A DNA stretch of 49,514 nt, from contig CAJMLQ010000007.1 in assembly GCA_905214265.1 (NCBI GenBank), positions 1-49,514 of the forward strand, read 5' to 3'. This document shows, one piece after another, positions 16,833 to 25,518 of the stretch. The notes under the pieces are model-generated. The model worked only from the letters and a program-made list of their open reading frames with translations. It was not told the DNA's origin and did not search any database. How positions within the stretch are numbered: the first letter of the stretch is position 1; each line of letters begins with the position of its first letter. The DNA comes from an uncultured bacterium (GTDB taxonomy: Bacteria > Bacillota > Clostridia > Oscillospirales > Ruminococcaceae). A program made the translations under genes and the position numbers.

Positions 16833-16890
16833 TTGACCTTTCTCATTCAGTATAGTAGAATGAAAGCAAAAAATCAGTTGTTATAACAAC
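16833..16890. promoter_or_regulatory. Divergent promoters with a Crp/Fnr-type palindrome
   Basis: GTTGTTATAACAAC (16877-16890) is a perfect 14-bp palindrome resembling Crp/Fnr half-sites (TTGTTA...TAACAA). On the minus strand, TATACT (16854-16849) predicts a ferredoxin-gene start near 16842, which puts the palindrome centre at about -41.5, the classic activating position. On the plus strand, TTGACC (16833-16838), 17 bases, TAGAAT (16856-16861) predicts a start near 16868, so the palindrome would lie inside the leader and could repress the regulator. A second dyad, TCATTC-N9-GAATGA, is at 16843-16863. Confidence 0.65.
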
Positions 16891-16905
16891 AAAGAGGAGG
16901 AAAAA

Positions 16906-17583
16906 ATGAAACGGGAAGTTTTGCTGCGTTCCATGCTTTTTCGGGAGGTTTCCGAAGCAGATCTGGATAAGCTGCTGCACTGCCTGGCAGCGGAGAACCG
17001 GCGGTACGCAAAAGGCGAAGCCATCTTCCGTACCGGGGAACCGGCGGTAGCTATGGGAATGGTCTTATCCGGCAGCGTAAATATTGAAAATGACGATGTC
17101 TGGGGGAACAAGGCAATTCTGGACCACGTGATTCCCGGACAGGTATTCGCAGAAGCCTACGCCTGCGCCGCCGAGGAGCCGATGCAGGTAAGCGCTGTGG
17201 CGGCGGAGGCAACGGAAGTCCTTTTTCTCCAGGCTGGCAGGCTCCTGAAGCCCTGCGCGCATGGATGCGCCTGGCACAGCCAGTTGCTCCGGAACCTGCT
17301 GATGATTTCTGCCCAGAAAAATCTCATTCTGTCCCGCCGGATGTTTCACACCGCTTCCAAAACCATTCGTGGGAGGCTTCAATCCTATTTTTCGGACCAG
17401 GCAGTTCGCCAGGGCAGCCGGAATTTTTCAATCCCGTTCAACCGGCAGCAGTTGGCGGACTATCTGGGGGTCGACCGGAGCGCTATGTCCCATGAGTTGA
17501 GCAAAATGCAGCAGGACGGACTTTTGACCTATGACAGGAATCGATTCCGACTAAAGGGTGCTTTCGGCGAAATGGAGGAATGA
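16906..17583 (+). CDS. Crp/Fnr-family transcriptional regulator
   Basis: 225 residues. The cyclic-nucleotide-binding-like beta-roll spans about residues 15-120 (FREVSEADLDKLLHCLAAEN, then GMVLSGSVNIEND). The long dimer helix is about 115-145, and the winged helix about 150-215 carries the recognition segment RQQLADYLGVDRSAMSHELS. There is no N-terminal four-cysteine Fnr cluster, and the cAMP pocket is not obvious. AGAGGAGG precedes the ATG. It faces the ferredoxin-type gene across a matching palindrome, so it likely controls that gene and itself, perhaps under nitrosative or oxidative stress. Confidence 0.9.
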   Translation: MKREVLLRSMLFREVSEADLDKLLHCLAAENRRYAKGEAIFRTGEPAVAMGMVLSGSVNIENDDVWGNKAILDHVIPGQVFAEAYACAAEEPMQVSAVAAEATEVLFLQAGRLLKPCAHGCAWHSQLLRNLLMISAQKNLILSRRMFHTASKTIRGRLQSYFSDQAVRQGSRNFSIPFNRQQLADYLGVDRSAMSHELSKMQQDGLLTYDRNRFRLKGAFGEMEE

Positions 17584-17631
17584 GACCGCCGGATACGGTC
17601 AATGGCAGGGTTGAAAAGTTTTGCGGTTTTG

Positions 17632-17663
17632 TTGCCGTTTCTAGCAGCCCGGCGGCAATTTTT
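17632..17663 (+). terminator. Terminator of the Crp/Fnr gene
   Basis: TTGCCG (17632-17637) pairs with CGGCAA (17653-17658), followed by TTTTT. The loop is long (15 bases). Confidence 0.55.
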
Positions 17664-17715
17664 AAGGGGAGGAAAGGAAGGATTTCCTGAAAAGCTTTTG
17701 TGAGATCGGCTACCG

Positions 17716-17744
17716 GCGGCGCGTCTTTCACGCGCCGCTTTTCT
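17716..17744 (+). terminator. Strong G+C hairpin with T-tract
   Basis: GCGGCGCG (17716-17723) pairs with CGCGCCGC (17731-17738) around a 7-base loop and is followed by TTTTCT. It could back up the Crp/Fnr terminator. It also lies just beyond the stop of the AraC remnant on the other strand. Confidence 0.7.
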
Positions 17745-17752
17745 GTTGATTT

Positions 17753-17955
17753 TTATGAGGACTGATACTTTTTCGGTGTGACGCCGGTCTCCTTTTTGAA
17801 GAGGCGGATAAAGTAGTTGACATCGCAGATGCCGACGGCAGCGGTTGATGTAGGCGGTGATTCCGCAGCCGAACTGCCGGTGGGAAAGCTGATACAGGAC
17901 GCTGGCGCTCATCTCCAAAAGCTGGGCCACGGAGCGGAGACGGAGAAGGTCCGGG
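17753..17955 (-). pseudogene. Remnant of an AraC-family DNA-binding domain with an internal deletion
   Basis: One frame reads LRSVAQLLEMSASVLYQLSH then QFGCGITAYINRCR, the first helix-turn-helix of an AraC domain. A different frame continues with VGICDVNYFIRLFKKETGVT and ends PKKYQSS-stop at 17753, the second helix-turn-helix and tail. About 20-25 residues that normally link the two are missing, and the join shifts the frame near 17827-17837. No N-terminal domain is attached. The piece is a dead fragment of a regulator of the kind common in this window. Confidence 0.75.
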
Positions 17956-17959
17956 CACT

Positions 17960-18107
17960 CCGGCCTATGACCTCATTCTAGTGGAAGGCTATGGAACGCT
18001 CAACCAGTGGCCGCTGGAAACGCCGGTGTTGATCCGCTACGGTCAACTGACCAGTGATGAATATTTCGTATCAGCGGGAGCTGCCCGGGAAGGCGTCCAC
18101 ATCTATC
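17960..18107 (+). pseudogene. Protein-like remnant of unknown origin
   Basis: An open frame reads PAYDLILVEGYGTLNQWPLE, then TPVLIRYGQLTSDEYFVSAG and AAREGVHIYQ. The composition looks like real protein, but there is no proper start, no ribosome site, and the frame then runs into the hairpin at 18111-18145. It might be part of a cupin-like sensor domain, perhaps the lost front of an AraC protein, but it lies on the opposite strand from the adjacent AraC remnant. I do not recognise it with confidence. Confidence 0.35.
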
Positions 18108-18110
18108 AGG

Positions 18111-18145
18111 AAACGGCAGCCGGGAACACCTCCTGGCTGCCGTTT
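18111..18145 (-). terminator. Terminator of the locus B operon
   Basis: AAACGGCAGCC (18111-18121) pairs with GGCTGCCGTTT (18135-18145) just beyond the stop at 18157. On the minus strand it is followed by TTTCCT. Confidence 0.75.
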
Positions 18146-18156
18146 TCAAAAAAGGA

Positions 18157-21100
18157 TTACGGAATCCACTCGCCGGATAGGCCAACCCGATATCCGTCCG
18201 GAGTAATGGTACTGGTGAACATTGCCCCGTCCGGACCCAGGCAGTACCATTTTTGATCCAACCATTTGACCCAGCGGTTTTCCGCCATGCCGCCCCAATC
18301 CAGCAGATAATACCACTTTTGGTCTAGGCCCTTGATCCAGACATTACGGGCCATTCCTCCCCAGCTGTACAGATAGTACCAGGTACCATCCACCTTTTGC
18401 CAGCCGGTGGCCATGGAGCCGTCCCAACGTAGGTAGTACCAGGCCCCTTTGATCTTCTGCCAGCCAGTGGCTATCCGGCCATTGGAGTCGTAGTACCGCC
18501 AGACAGTTCCCTCCAGGACCCAGGCAGATTTGGGCGTTTTTTTCTGTTGGATCGGGGAAATGTAGGACTCTGCTGCCGGAACCTGTAGGGAGCGGATTGC
18601 TTGCAGGATATCCTGGGCATATTGGTTGACGGCTGCCTGACCGGCGGCGGTCTGATTCCAGTCCACGGAGTCGACTGCCTTTTGAAGGACAGAGACACTT
18701 TCCGGGGTGTAGGCTGATAGATCATCCGGAATTTGTTTCAAGGCATCTTTGACGGCTGTGTAGTCCGCGGCAGTTCCGGGTTCCACCACTTGGATGGTGA
18801 AATTGGCTCCGAAGTTTTTATAATCTGTCCGAAGAATCTTGACGCCGGTCTTCTCCATATCCGGTGAGGAGAAGACGGAGGTGTAGTTGATGTTCAGGTC
18901 CGGTTCGCTGATGGCGATGCCGGAAGCGGACATTGAAATTTCCTCCGAAGAGCCATCGTAGTAATGCACGCGGATGCGGCCGCCGTCCAGTTCCAGGGCT
19001 TCGCCCTTTTCATATAGAGTTCGGGTGGGCGGGAGCGCTTCGATGGAGGTGATCTCCTTAGCATTGGGCTGGTAGATGTCCGGCCACTCTTCGTAGGGGG
19101 TGAGGTCGGATTTTTTGAGCTTTAGGATGTGCTGGCGCTGATTCTGGTGATAGGTGCTTCCGCTTTCCTCCGACCAACCGGAGAGGACGAAGACGTAGTC
19201 TTCCGTGACAGTGATGGAGGGGTCGACAATCTGGTTGATGTGTGTGACCCGGTCGTCGGGGACGTCATCCCAGCGCCAGGCATCCATCAAAAATTCCCAG
19301 TTCTTTCCGTCAGTGGAGCGCACCAGTACCAGGCGGGTTCGGGGCTGGACGGCTTTCCAAGCCGCAGGCTCACAGTAGACGAAGACCATGTAGGTGGTGC
19401 CGGGGTCGTAGGGGTCCTCCATCAGGGCGTGGGAGGAGCGAGCGCAGCGCATCAGTGGGAGAGAGTACTCGCCTTCCCAGGTTTCACCGTTGTCGTGAGA
19501 TTCATAGTAGCGGAAGCAGTTGGAGTCGTTCCAAGAGCAGTACATCCGCAAATCACCGTCTGCGCAGGCAACAATGCGGGATTCGCAGACGTGATTCAGG
19601 GCAGAGATCAGACGGGTGTCCATCCGACTCTTTTGCCAGGTGTAACCCTCGTCGTCGGTGTAGTAGATCTCTTCCCAGTGGTGGTCGATGGATCCGGTGC
19701 CCTGGGGGTTGCCGTAGGCCCGGACGTCTGCGCAATAAAAGACGCGGTAACTGCCGTCCTGGAGGCGAACTTCCTTGATCATATCGTTCATGCCGCCGTA
19801 GAAGGCCCAGTTCTTTTCAAGGGAAGCGGCATCCCAGAGCTGGCCTACCTGGGTATAGGTCGCGCCGTTGTCAGTGGAAAGGTAGGCCTTGCCGCCGGTA
19901 TAGTTATCGATCTTCAGAATGTTTCCAGTGTGGAGGCGAATGTACTGGGTGCGGTCGTTCTGTGCGAAAAACCGGTAGGTTTCCGCTTCTTCATCCGTGG
20001 CGGGACGGAAGCTCTGGCCTTGGTCAAAGGAGAGGAACAGCTTGCTTTTATAGTTGATGATAGCCAGGCTGTCGCTGACCCAGAAGAGAGAGGAGCCTTC
20101 GGCGTATTCGTCTAAGGGCAGAACATAGTTGGCAAGGGCGGCTTTTTCCACTCGTCCCTGGCCACTGAGCAGGGAAAGGAAGATCTCGTCCGCCACAAGA
20201 GGCGTATTTTCGGTGAAAAGACCCACGCGGCCAGTGGTGACCTGTCCGATTTGGTCTGTCTTCAGGACCAGAGCCTCGTTACAGTAGACCTGGAGGGTTT
20301 TGCCTATGGCACGAACCCGGACGGTGTTCCAGGCATCTACGGGGAAGGAGGAAGATTCAGCGGCATAAATAGTCTGCTCGTCAAAATCCAGGCCCTTACG
20401 ATCGGAGACGTACCATTTGAACTGGGCAAAGTCGTAGCCAATGCGGACCTGAGCGTACCGGCCGCTCATCCGAATCACCAAGCCGGCTTTGGCGTCCACA
20501 GGGACGGGGGAGGGAACCTTCAGCTTGGCGGAAAAATCTATATTGGTCTCAAAAACGTGGAGCCAAGTGGTGGTGGAAACATCAGATTCGGCACAGCCGT
20601 AAATGAGATTTTCTCCCTCTGCGGCGACCTTCCAATGGTCGGTTTGGTTATTTTCCAGCCAGTAATCCGGGCTGGAACCCGTTGTTTCATCGGAAAAATC
20701 ATCGATGAACAGCAGAGGATTTTCCACAACGGTATTCATTCCATAATCCTCCTCTATGAGAGTGCCTTCTGCGCCATATGCGCAGAAATTGTCGATTTTG
20801 GCCGCCCCCTGGGATACCCGGACGCCGGTCAGGCCCTGGGTGAAGGCTATACCGTCTTCCGGCTCATAACGGATGTAGAGAACGTTGTCCACGCAGCCAT
20901 ATAAAACGCCGCCCAGCTGGAAGAGGTCCAGATTATACCAGGTGCTCCGCTGAATCTCAAAGGGAAGCTCTGCCTCGGCAACCTTCTGAGCAGAGCCGCC
21001 AGTCATCTGGTAAAGCTGGACCAAGTTTCGGCCATCGGCCATGTCACCCAGGCGGAGATGGTAATAATTCCGAGAGCCGCCGTAAGCCGCTACCGGACCA

Positions 21101-22746
21101 GCGTATAGGTTACAGGTGTTGGCGGAGGTGAACATGAAGTCTGCTGAAACGCCGCCGAAAAGCAGCTCTTGCTCGTCTTCGTAGAGCAAGATCGAGGTGG
21201 CCTTGGTGCCCTCATCCGCCTGAACCAGCGTTCCGTCCGATAGAGACCAGTCGCCGGCGCTGGAGTCGGTAAGATTGTTGCTCCAGAGAGTTTCCTCCAG
21301 ACTGGCAGAATCGAAGGAATCGAAGAAACGAGCCTCATCTCGGGGGATTTTTACGGCGAAATGGTCAATTTTCGCCGCCCCCTGAGAGATCCGGATCCCG
21401 GCAGACCCGACCTCATAGACTGGCTCCTCTTCAGAAGGAGTATAGGTGAGCAGCAGTTCGCCGTCCAGATAGCCGGAAATGACGCCGTTCCGGAAGTCCA
21501 TTTCCAATCGATACCAGGTATTGCGTTCCAGAGGCTTTTCCAGTCGGACCGAAGCAAGGCTGACAGCAGAGCCGCCGTCCATGCGGTAAAGCTGAAGAGC
21601 GTCGTTGCCGTTGGCCATATCCGCGATACGGAGGTGGTAGTAGTTCCGCGAACCGTTATAGGCAGCCACCGGACCGGCATAGAGGTTGTTGGCGTTGGTG
21701 GAGGTGAGCATCACGCTGGCCGCAACGGAGCCGAAGGGGTAAACGCGGCCGTCGAACAGGGCGATAGAACTCATGTTGGAGGTTTCGTCATTTTGGCAGA
21801 GAACGCCGTCTGAGACAGACCAGTCGCCGGCGGATGTATCCGTCATCTCCCAGTCCCAAGTGGTGTTTTCCGGGTCAAAGGCGGAGAAGTCATCGGCGAA
21901 CACGGTCCGGAATTCATCGCTTCCCTTGGCCCAATCGGCCGTTCCGGCAGGGTCTTCTGGCAGAGGAGGTTTCACTACCTCACTAGCCTCTTCCACGATC
22001 ACATTGGAAAAGGACGCGGAGTAAGTCCCCGTGTGTTCGATTCGCATGACTCGTAGACCGATGGTTCCGGTAGTGTGGGGCTGGGCAAAGGCTTCGCCAT
22101 CGCCGATGGAGGCGTCGTTTTGGACGTCATACTCCAGGACCAAGGCACCATCAAGATAGCCCCGGATCTTAGTGCCCAGGAACTCCAATTCCGCACGGTA
22201 GGAAAGACTTCCTGCGCCGAAATTCAGGGTGGCGGGGTAGGTCTTGGAGGTGCCCGGAACCGCTTTGACGGAGCGAACGCCGCCGTCGGTCACTGCTTTG
22301 AAGAGCTGGACCATGTAGCCACTGGGGGTGATCTGGATGCGGAATTCATAATTTTGCATATCTTGCTGATAGGTGGTCAAGCCGGCGGCGCGGCCCATCA
22401 GCCCTACCCAGGTATAGGTGTCCTGGCCGGCGGAATTCTGCGCACCCTTTTCTACGGTGACGTCGATGCCAAACCGATAATCCGTCCAGACTTCCGAGGG
22501 GGCGTAGGAGAGTCCAGAGAGAGTATTGGGGGTGGTTTCGGCGTCGATGGTGCAATGGTAGGCGTTATCCTGGACCGTCCAGGGAGCAGCGCCGTTCCAG
22601 TTGGAGTCGTTGGAAAAATCATCTTGGAAAAAGATGATCTTAGAGGGAGGATCTTCAGCGGCCGTGGCAGGCATTGGGAAAACAGCCGTCACCATGGCCA
22701 GGATGAGGAGCAGGGAAAAGAAACGATAGGGGTTCACAGCTTTCAT
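18157..22746 (-). CDS. Large secreted multidomain protein: concanavalin-like repeats, Asp-box propeller, wall-binding repeats
   Basis: 1529 residues, last gene of locus B. A signal peptide (1-30) ends PMPATAA. Four concanavalin/LamG-like modules follow at about 33-255, 280-466, 473-658 and 677-860; the second and third are close copies. A beta-propeller at about 870-1215 carries five Asp-box motifs: SFDQGQSF (906), STDNGATY (957), TDDEGYTW (1030), SHDNGETW (1083), STDGKNW (1144). Then come an Ig-like module (about 1230-1322), a helical linker (about 1328-1390) and W/Y-rich choline-binding-like repeats (about 1408-1529) that would tether it to the cell wall. The sialidase RIP motif is not seen, so GH33 activity is not supported. 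Likely a surface glycan-binding or cleaving protein. GGAGGAG precedes the ATG. Confidence 0.85.
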   Translation of the reverse strand: MKAVNPYRFFSLLLILAMVTAVFPMPATAAEDPPSKIIFFQDDFSNDSNWNGAAPWTVQDNAYHCTIDAETTPNTLSGLSYAPSEVWTDYRFGIDVTVEKGAQNSAGQDTYTWVGLMGRAAGLTTYQQDMQNYEFRIQITPSGYMVQLFKAVTDGGVRSVKAVPGTSKTYPATLNFGAGSLSYRAELEFLGTKIRGYLDGALVLEYDVQNDASIGDGEAFAQPHTTGTIGLRVMRIEHTGTYSASFSNVIVEEASEVVKPPLPEDPAGTADWAKGSDEFRTVFADDFSAFDPENTTWDWEMTDTSAGDWSVSDGVLCQNDETSNMSSIALFDGRVYPFGSVAASVMLTSTNANNLYAGPVAAYNGSRNYYHLRIADMANGNDALQLYRMDGGSAVSLASVRLEKPLERNTWYRLEMDFRNGVISGYLDGELLLTYTPSEEEPVYEVGSAGIRISQGAAKIDHFAVKIPRDEARFFDSFDSASLEETLWSNNLTDSSAGDWSLSDGTLVQADEGTKATSILLYEDEQELLFGGVSADFMFTSANTCNLYAGPVAAYGGSRNYYHLRLGDMADGRNLVQLYQMTGGSAQKVAEAELPFEIQRSTWYNLDLFQLGGVLYGCVDNVLYIRYEPEDGIAFTQGLTGVRVSQGAAKIDNFCAYGAEGTLIEEDYGMNTVVENPLLFIDDFSDETTGSSPDYWLENNQTDHWKVAAEGENLIYGCAESDVSTTTWLHVFETNIDFSAKLKVPSPVPVDAKAGLVIRMSGRYAQVRIGYDFAQFKWYVSDRKGLDFDEQTIYAAESSSFPVDAWNTVRVRAIGKTLQVYCNEALVLKTDQIGQVTTGRVGLFTENTPLVADEIFLSLLSGQGRVEKAALANYVLPLDEYAEGSSLFWVSDSLAIINYKSKLFLSFDQGQSFRPATDEEAETYRFFAQNDRTQYIRLHTGNILKIDNYTGGKAYLSTDNGATYTQVGQLWDAASLEKNWAFYGGMNDMIKEVRLQDGSYRVFYCADVRAYGNPQGTGSIDHHWEEIYYTDDEGYTWQKSRMDTRLISALNHVCESRIVACADGDLRMYCSWNDSNCFRYYESHDNGETWEGEYSLPLMRCARSSHALMEDPYDPGTTYMVFVYCEPAAWKAVQPRTRLVLVRSTDGKNWEFLMDAWRWDDVPDDRVTHINQIVDPSITVTEDYVFVLSGWSEESGSTYHQNQRQHILKLKKSDLTPYEEWPDIYQPNAKEITSIEALPPTRTLYEKGEALELDGGRIRVHYYDGSSEEISMSASGIAISEPDLNINYTSVFSSPDMEKTGVKILRTDYKNFGANFTIQVVEPGTAADYTAVKDALKQIPDDLSAYTPESVSVLQKAVDSVDWNQTAAGQAAVNQYAQDILQAIRSLQVPAAESYISPIQQKKTPKSAWVLEGTVWRYYDSNGRIATGWQKIKGAWYYLRWDGSMATGWQKVDGTWYYLYSWGGMARNVWIKGLDQKWYYLLDWGGMAENRWVKWLDQKWYCLGPDGAMFTSTITPDGYRVGLSGEWIP

Positions 22747-22817
22747 AAGATCTCCTCCTTATAATGTCTTGAGTAGACTCGGAAATTAGGTAGAAGAATA
22801 TCCACTTTTCAACGGCT

Positions 22818-22845
22818 GCAGGCCGGGCGGTCAAGCCCGGCCTGC
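22818..22845. other. Stable hairpin between binding-protein and secreted-protein genes
   Basis: GCAGGCCGGGC (22818-22828) and GCCCGGCCTGC (22835-22845) form a perfect 11-bp stem with a 6-base loop. On the transcribed minus strand no T-tract follows, since the U-run precedes the stem. It looks like an mRNA-stabilising or processing hairpin that could keep the lipoprotein transcript in excess, rather than a full terminator. Confidence 0.6.
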
Positions 22846-22869
22846 AAAAACCAGGATAGAGGAGAAAGT

Positions 22870-24552
22870 TTAGTTTTCAGTTCCTGCAAGGAAGTTATCA
22901 TAGGTCTTCTGCAGAATTTGGACGAATTCTTCTAGTCCCATGCTGTTCAGGGATTTCAGGTAACTGTCCCAATCGGCGTCGATGTCGGAGTTGCCAGTCA
23001 CCCAAGCAGCTTTCTTTTCCGCGACGGTGTTGAAGATGTCCGTCCGCAGTTCGTTGATACGGGTGGTGTCCTCCTCAGCAAAGTAGGGGCGGGGCCAGTA
23101 TTCGTTGGTCATGTAGTCCTTATAGACCTCATAGTTGGCCTGATAGATCTTTTGATCGGCAGACAGCACGATCCGGTTGGCATAGTCGTCGGCGGTATAA
23201 GCGGCCGCCAGGTTGAGGAAGAAGGACACGAAGGTGGGCTTTTCCTCATCCAGCTGCTCTTTCGTGGCCTTGTCGAGAGTGAGAAATTCATATTTGCCGT
23301 CAGTGATTGTCACTCGTCCATCGTCGACCTCGCCGTAACCGGCTTCAACGGTGTGGTCCAGATCATAGAACAGGTCAATCCAGTGCATCAAAACGCCAGC
23401 GTTCTCCACCGAACGGGTCAGGCTGAACATGCCTTTGCCGCCCAGGCGGCCGGGGTGCCGGTACCAGCAAGGCTCGTAGCCCTCCACGGCCACCGGCTCC
23501 AGCAGAACGTAGTCCTCCCGATTGGTGGTGGGTGGGGTTTTGGCGGTCAGCGCGCCTACCAGGCAGACGTCGCCGGTGAGCTTGGCACCGTAGGTTTCAG
23601 TGGTGCCGGTGAAGGCCTCGGACCAGACTAGACCGTTCTGATACCAGCGGCTGATGGCTTTGATAGCGTCTTTATAGGCGTCAGAAGAGGGGGCAAAGTT
23701 GACCTTGCCGTCCTTGACATAAACGTAGGAGTCCAGGGTGCTGTCCTTGGTGGCGATGCCCCACAGGCCCAGGAGGGCTTCCATGTGAGAAAAGGAATGA
23801 CCGTTCAGGAAAAGATAGGGGATTTCATCGTCGATTTTGCCATTGCCATTCATGTCCTGCTCCTTAAAGGCGATCAGAGCAGCCTCCAGCTCTTCCAGGG
23901 TCTTGGGAATTCCTAGGCCGGCTTTGTCCAGCCAGGCCTTGTTGATCCACAGGGGACTTTCCAAATAGTTACCGTCCAGAGCAGTGTACTTGGGAAGGGA
24001 GTAGATCATACCGTCCGGGCAGGTGATGAAGCCCTTGGTATTGGGGGACTCGGACAGGACGCGGCTGTTGAAATTGGGCATGATTGCCTCGTCGTCGATG
24101 TATTCGTTAAGCGGGGTGAGTAGGTCATTGGAAGCCAGAAGGGAGAGGTTCGACTCGGTGATCAGGGCGCCGCCCATTACAGCGTCGCCTTCCGTTCCGG
24201 CAGAAAACATGGCGTTGAGGGTGCTCATGGGGTCGTCAGCTGACAAGTAGACCCAGTTTACATCGACGTTGCTCTCCTCCTTGAGCTTGGTCCAGAATTC
24301 CACTTTGTCCAGATAGTCCTCAAAGGAGCGGGCCGGGGTGGCAACCATGATGTCGAAGGTCACGGTTTCTGCCAGGGGGAAGGTGACGGAGTCAGATTCC
24401 GTACCGGAGGACGTTTCTTGTGAAGAGGTCCCAGACGAGGCGGTCGAACCGGAGGATTCCGGTTGAGAAGAAGGGGCGTCCTGGCCGCAGCCAGCCAAGG
24501 GGGCCGCCAGGACGGCTGCCATGCACCATGCAAAGATATGATTCTTTTTCAT
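22870..24552 (-). CDS. Extracellular solute-binding lipoprotein (locus B)
   Basis: 560 residues. A signal with lipobox LAGC (cysteine near residue 22) is followed by a Ser/Thr/Gln-rich linker to about residue 55. The body fits the large LplA/YtcQ-like oligosaccharide-binding group; VTFDIMVATPARSFEDYLDK is near the start of the mature domain. TAAGGAGG precedes the ATG. It follows two permeases. A calcium-loop-like stretch, DMNGNGKIDDEIP, lies at about residues 233-245. Ligand unknown. Confidence 0.9.
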   Translation of the reverse strand: MKKNHIFAWCMAAVLAAPLAGCGQDAPSSQPESSGSTASSGTSSQETSSGTESDSVTFPLAETVTFDIMVATPARSFEDYLDKVEFWTKLKEESNVDVNWVYLSADDPMSTLNAMFSAGTEGDAVMGGALITESNLSLLASNDLLTPLNEYIDDEAIMPNFNSRVLSESPNTKGFITCPDGMIYSLPKYTALDGNYLESPLWINKAWLDKAGLGIPKTLEELEAALIAFKEQDMNGNGKIDDEIPYLFLNGHSFSHMEALLGLWGIATKDSTLDSYVYVKDGKVNFAPSSDAYKDAIKAISRWYQNGLVWSEAFTGTTETYGAKLTGDVCLVGALTAKTPPTTNREDYVLLEPVAVEGYEPCWYRHPGRLGGKGMFSLTRSVENAGVLMHWIDLFYDLDHTVEAGYGEVDDGRVTITDGKYEFLTLDKATKEQLDEEKPTFVSFFLNLAAAYTADDYANRIVLSADQKIYQANYEVYKDYMTNEYWPRPYFAEEDTTRINELRTDIFNTVAEKKAAWVTGNSDIDADWDSYLKSLNSMGLEEFVQILQKTYDNFLAGTEN

Positions 24553-24614
24553 AAGGTTCCTCCTTATTTTTTATAGTGGTTTTATCGGACCCCCACGGGG
24601 GGTATTGGGACGGA

Positions 24615-25502
24615 TTAGCCCTTTACTGCACCGATCATGACGCCTTTTACAAAAAATTTCTGCACAAAGGGATAAATAAGAACCAGAGGGACGATGGAGA
24701 CAACCACGACGGCGTACTTCATCAGCTGTTTTTGTTGGACAACCTCAATCAACTGCTGAGTACTCATCTCCTCAGCCAAGCCAGTATCCAGGGTGGCCGT
24801 AATATTTTTGATGATGACCTGCAAGGTTTGAAGGTCCGGTGACTGAATATACATCTGAGCGCCCAGATAGGCATTCCAGTGCCCCTGGATGCAGTAGAGG
24901 GCAATGATGGCCAGCATTGCCGGAGAAAGGGGGAGGGCAAACTGGAAGAAAAAACGGGTGTAGGAAGCGCCGTCGATCTGGGCAGCCTCTAGCAGCGAGT
25001 CCGGGATGCTGGACTCGAAGAAGCTGCGGGCGATAATCAAGTTGAAAACATTGACGCAGCCGGGAATAATCAGAGCTAGGGGAGAGTTTATCATCCCCAG
25101 AGCGTTGATGAGTAGATAGCGGGGAATCATGCCGCCGTTGAAATACATGGTGAAGATGAACAGCCCCATGAGAATACGCCGGTAGGGTAACGACTTACGG
25201 GAGAGAGCGTAAGCACAGGGAATGGTCACCATCAGGTCCACGCCGGTGCCGGCGATGGTGTAAAGAATGGAGTTGCGGTAGCCGATCCAGATCATTCGAT
25301 TGTTCAACAGGCGCTGGTAGGCGGAGATGTTGAGCCCTTTGGGGGAGAGGATGACCTCGCCCGCACTGATGGCCACCGGCGAGCTGACGGAGGCGATCAC
25401 TACATAATAGATGGGATAGAGGGTGAGGACGGAAAGGATGAGTAGCAGGATGATAGCGGTGACATCCAGAACGGTCTCACTTTTGGTGCGTGCGATTGCC
25501 AT
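24615..25502 (-). CDS. ABC importer permease, YtcP/CarB type (locus B)
   Basis: 295 residues with six hydrophobic segments. It shows the EAA-type loop LLEAAQIDGASYTRFFFQFA and the conserved tail QKFFVKGVMIGAVKG. It is 16 bases downstream of the partner permease and pairs with it as a channel. Confidence 0.92.
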   Translation of the reverse strand: MAIARTKSETVLDVTAIILLLILSVLTLYPIYYVVIASVSSPVAISAGEVILSPKGLNISAYQRLLNNRMIWIGYRNSILYTIAGTGVDLMVTIPCAYALSRKSLPYRRILMGLFIFTMYFNGGMIPRYLLINALGMINSPLALIIPGCVNVFNLIIARSFFESSIPDSLLEAAQIDGASYTRFFFQFALPLSPAMLAIIALYCIQGHWNAYLGAQMYIQSPDLQTLQVIIKNITATLDTGLAEEMSTQQLIEVVQQKQLMKYAVVVVSIVPLVLIYPFVQKFFVKGVMIGAVKG

Positions 25503-25518
25503 GGCGGGCCCTCCTTTC

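Noticed and set aside
18157..22746. Calling the large secreted protein a sialidase
   Set aside because: The Asp-boxes fit a propeller, but the RIP motif and clear catalytic set were not found; Asp-boxes also occur in non-sialidase propellers.
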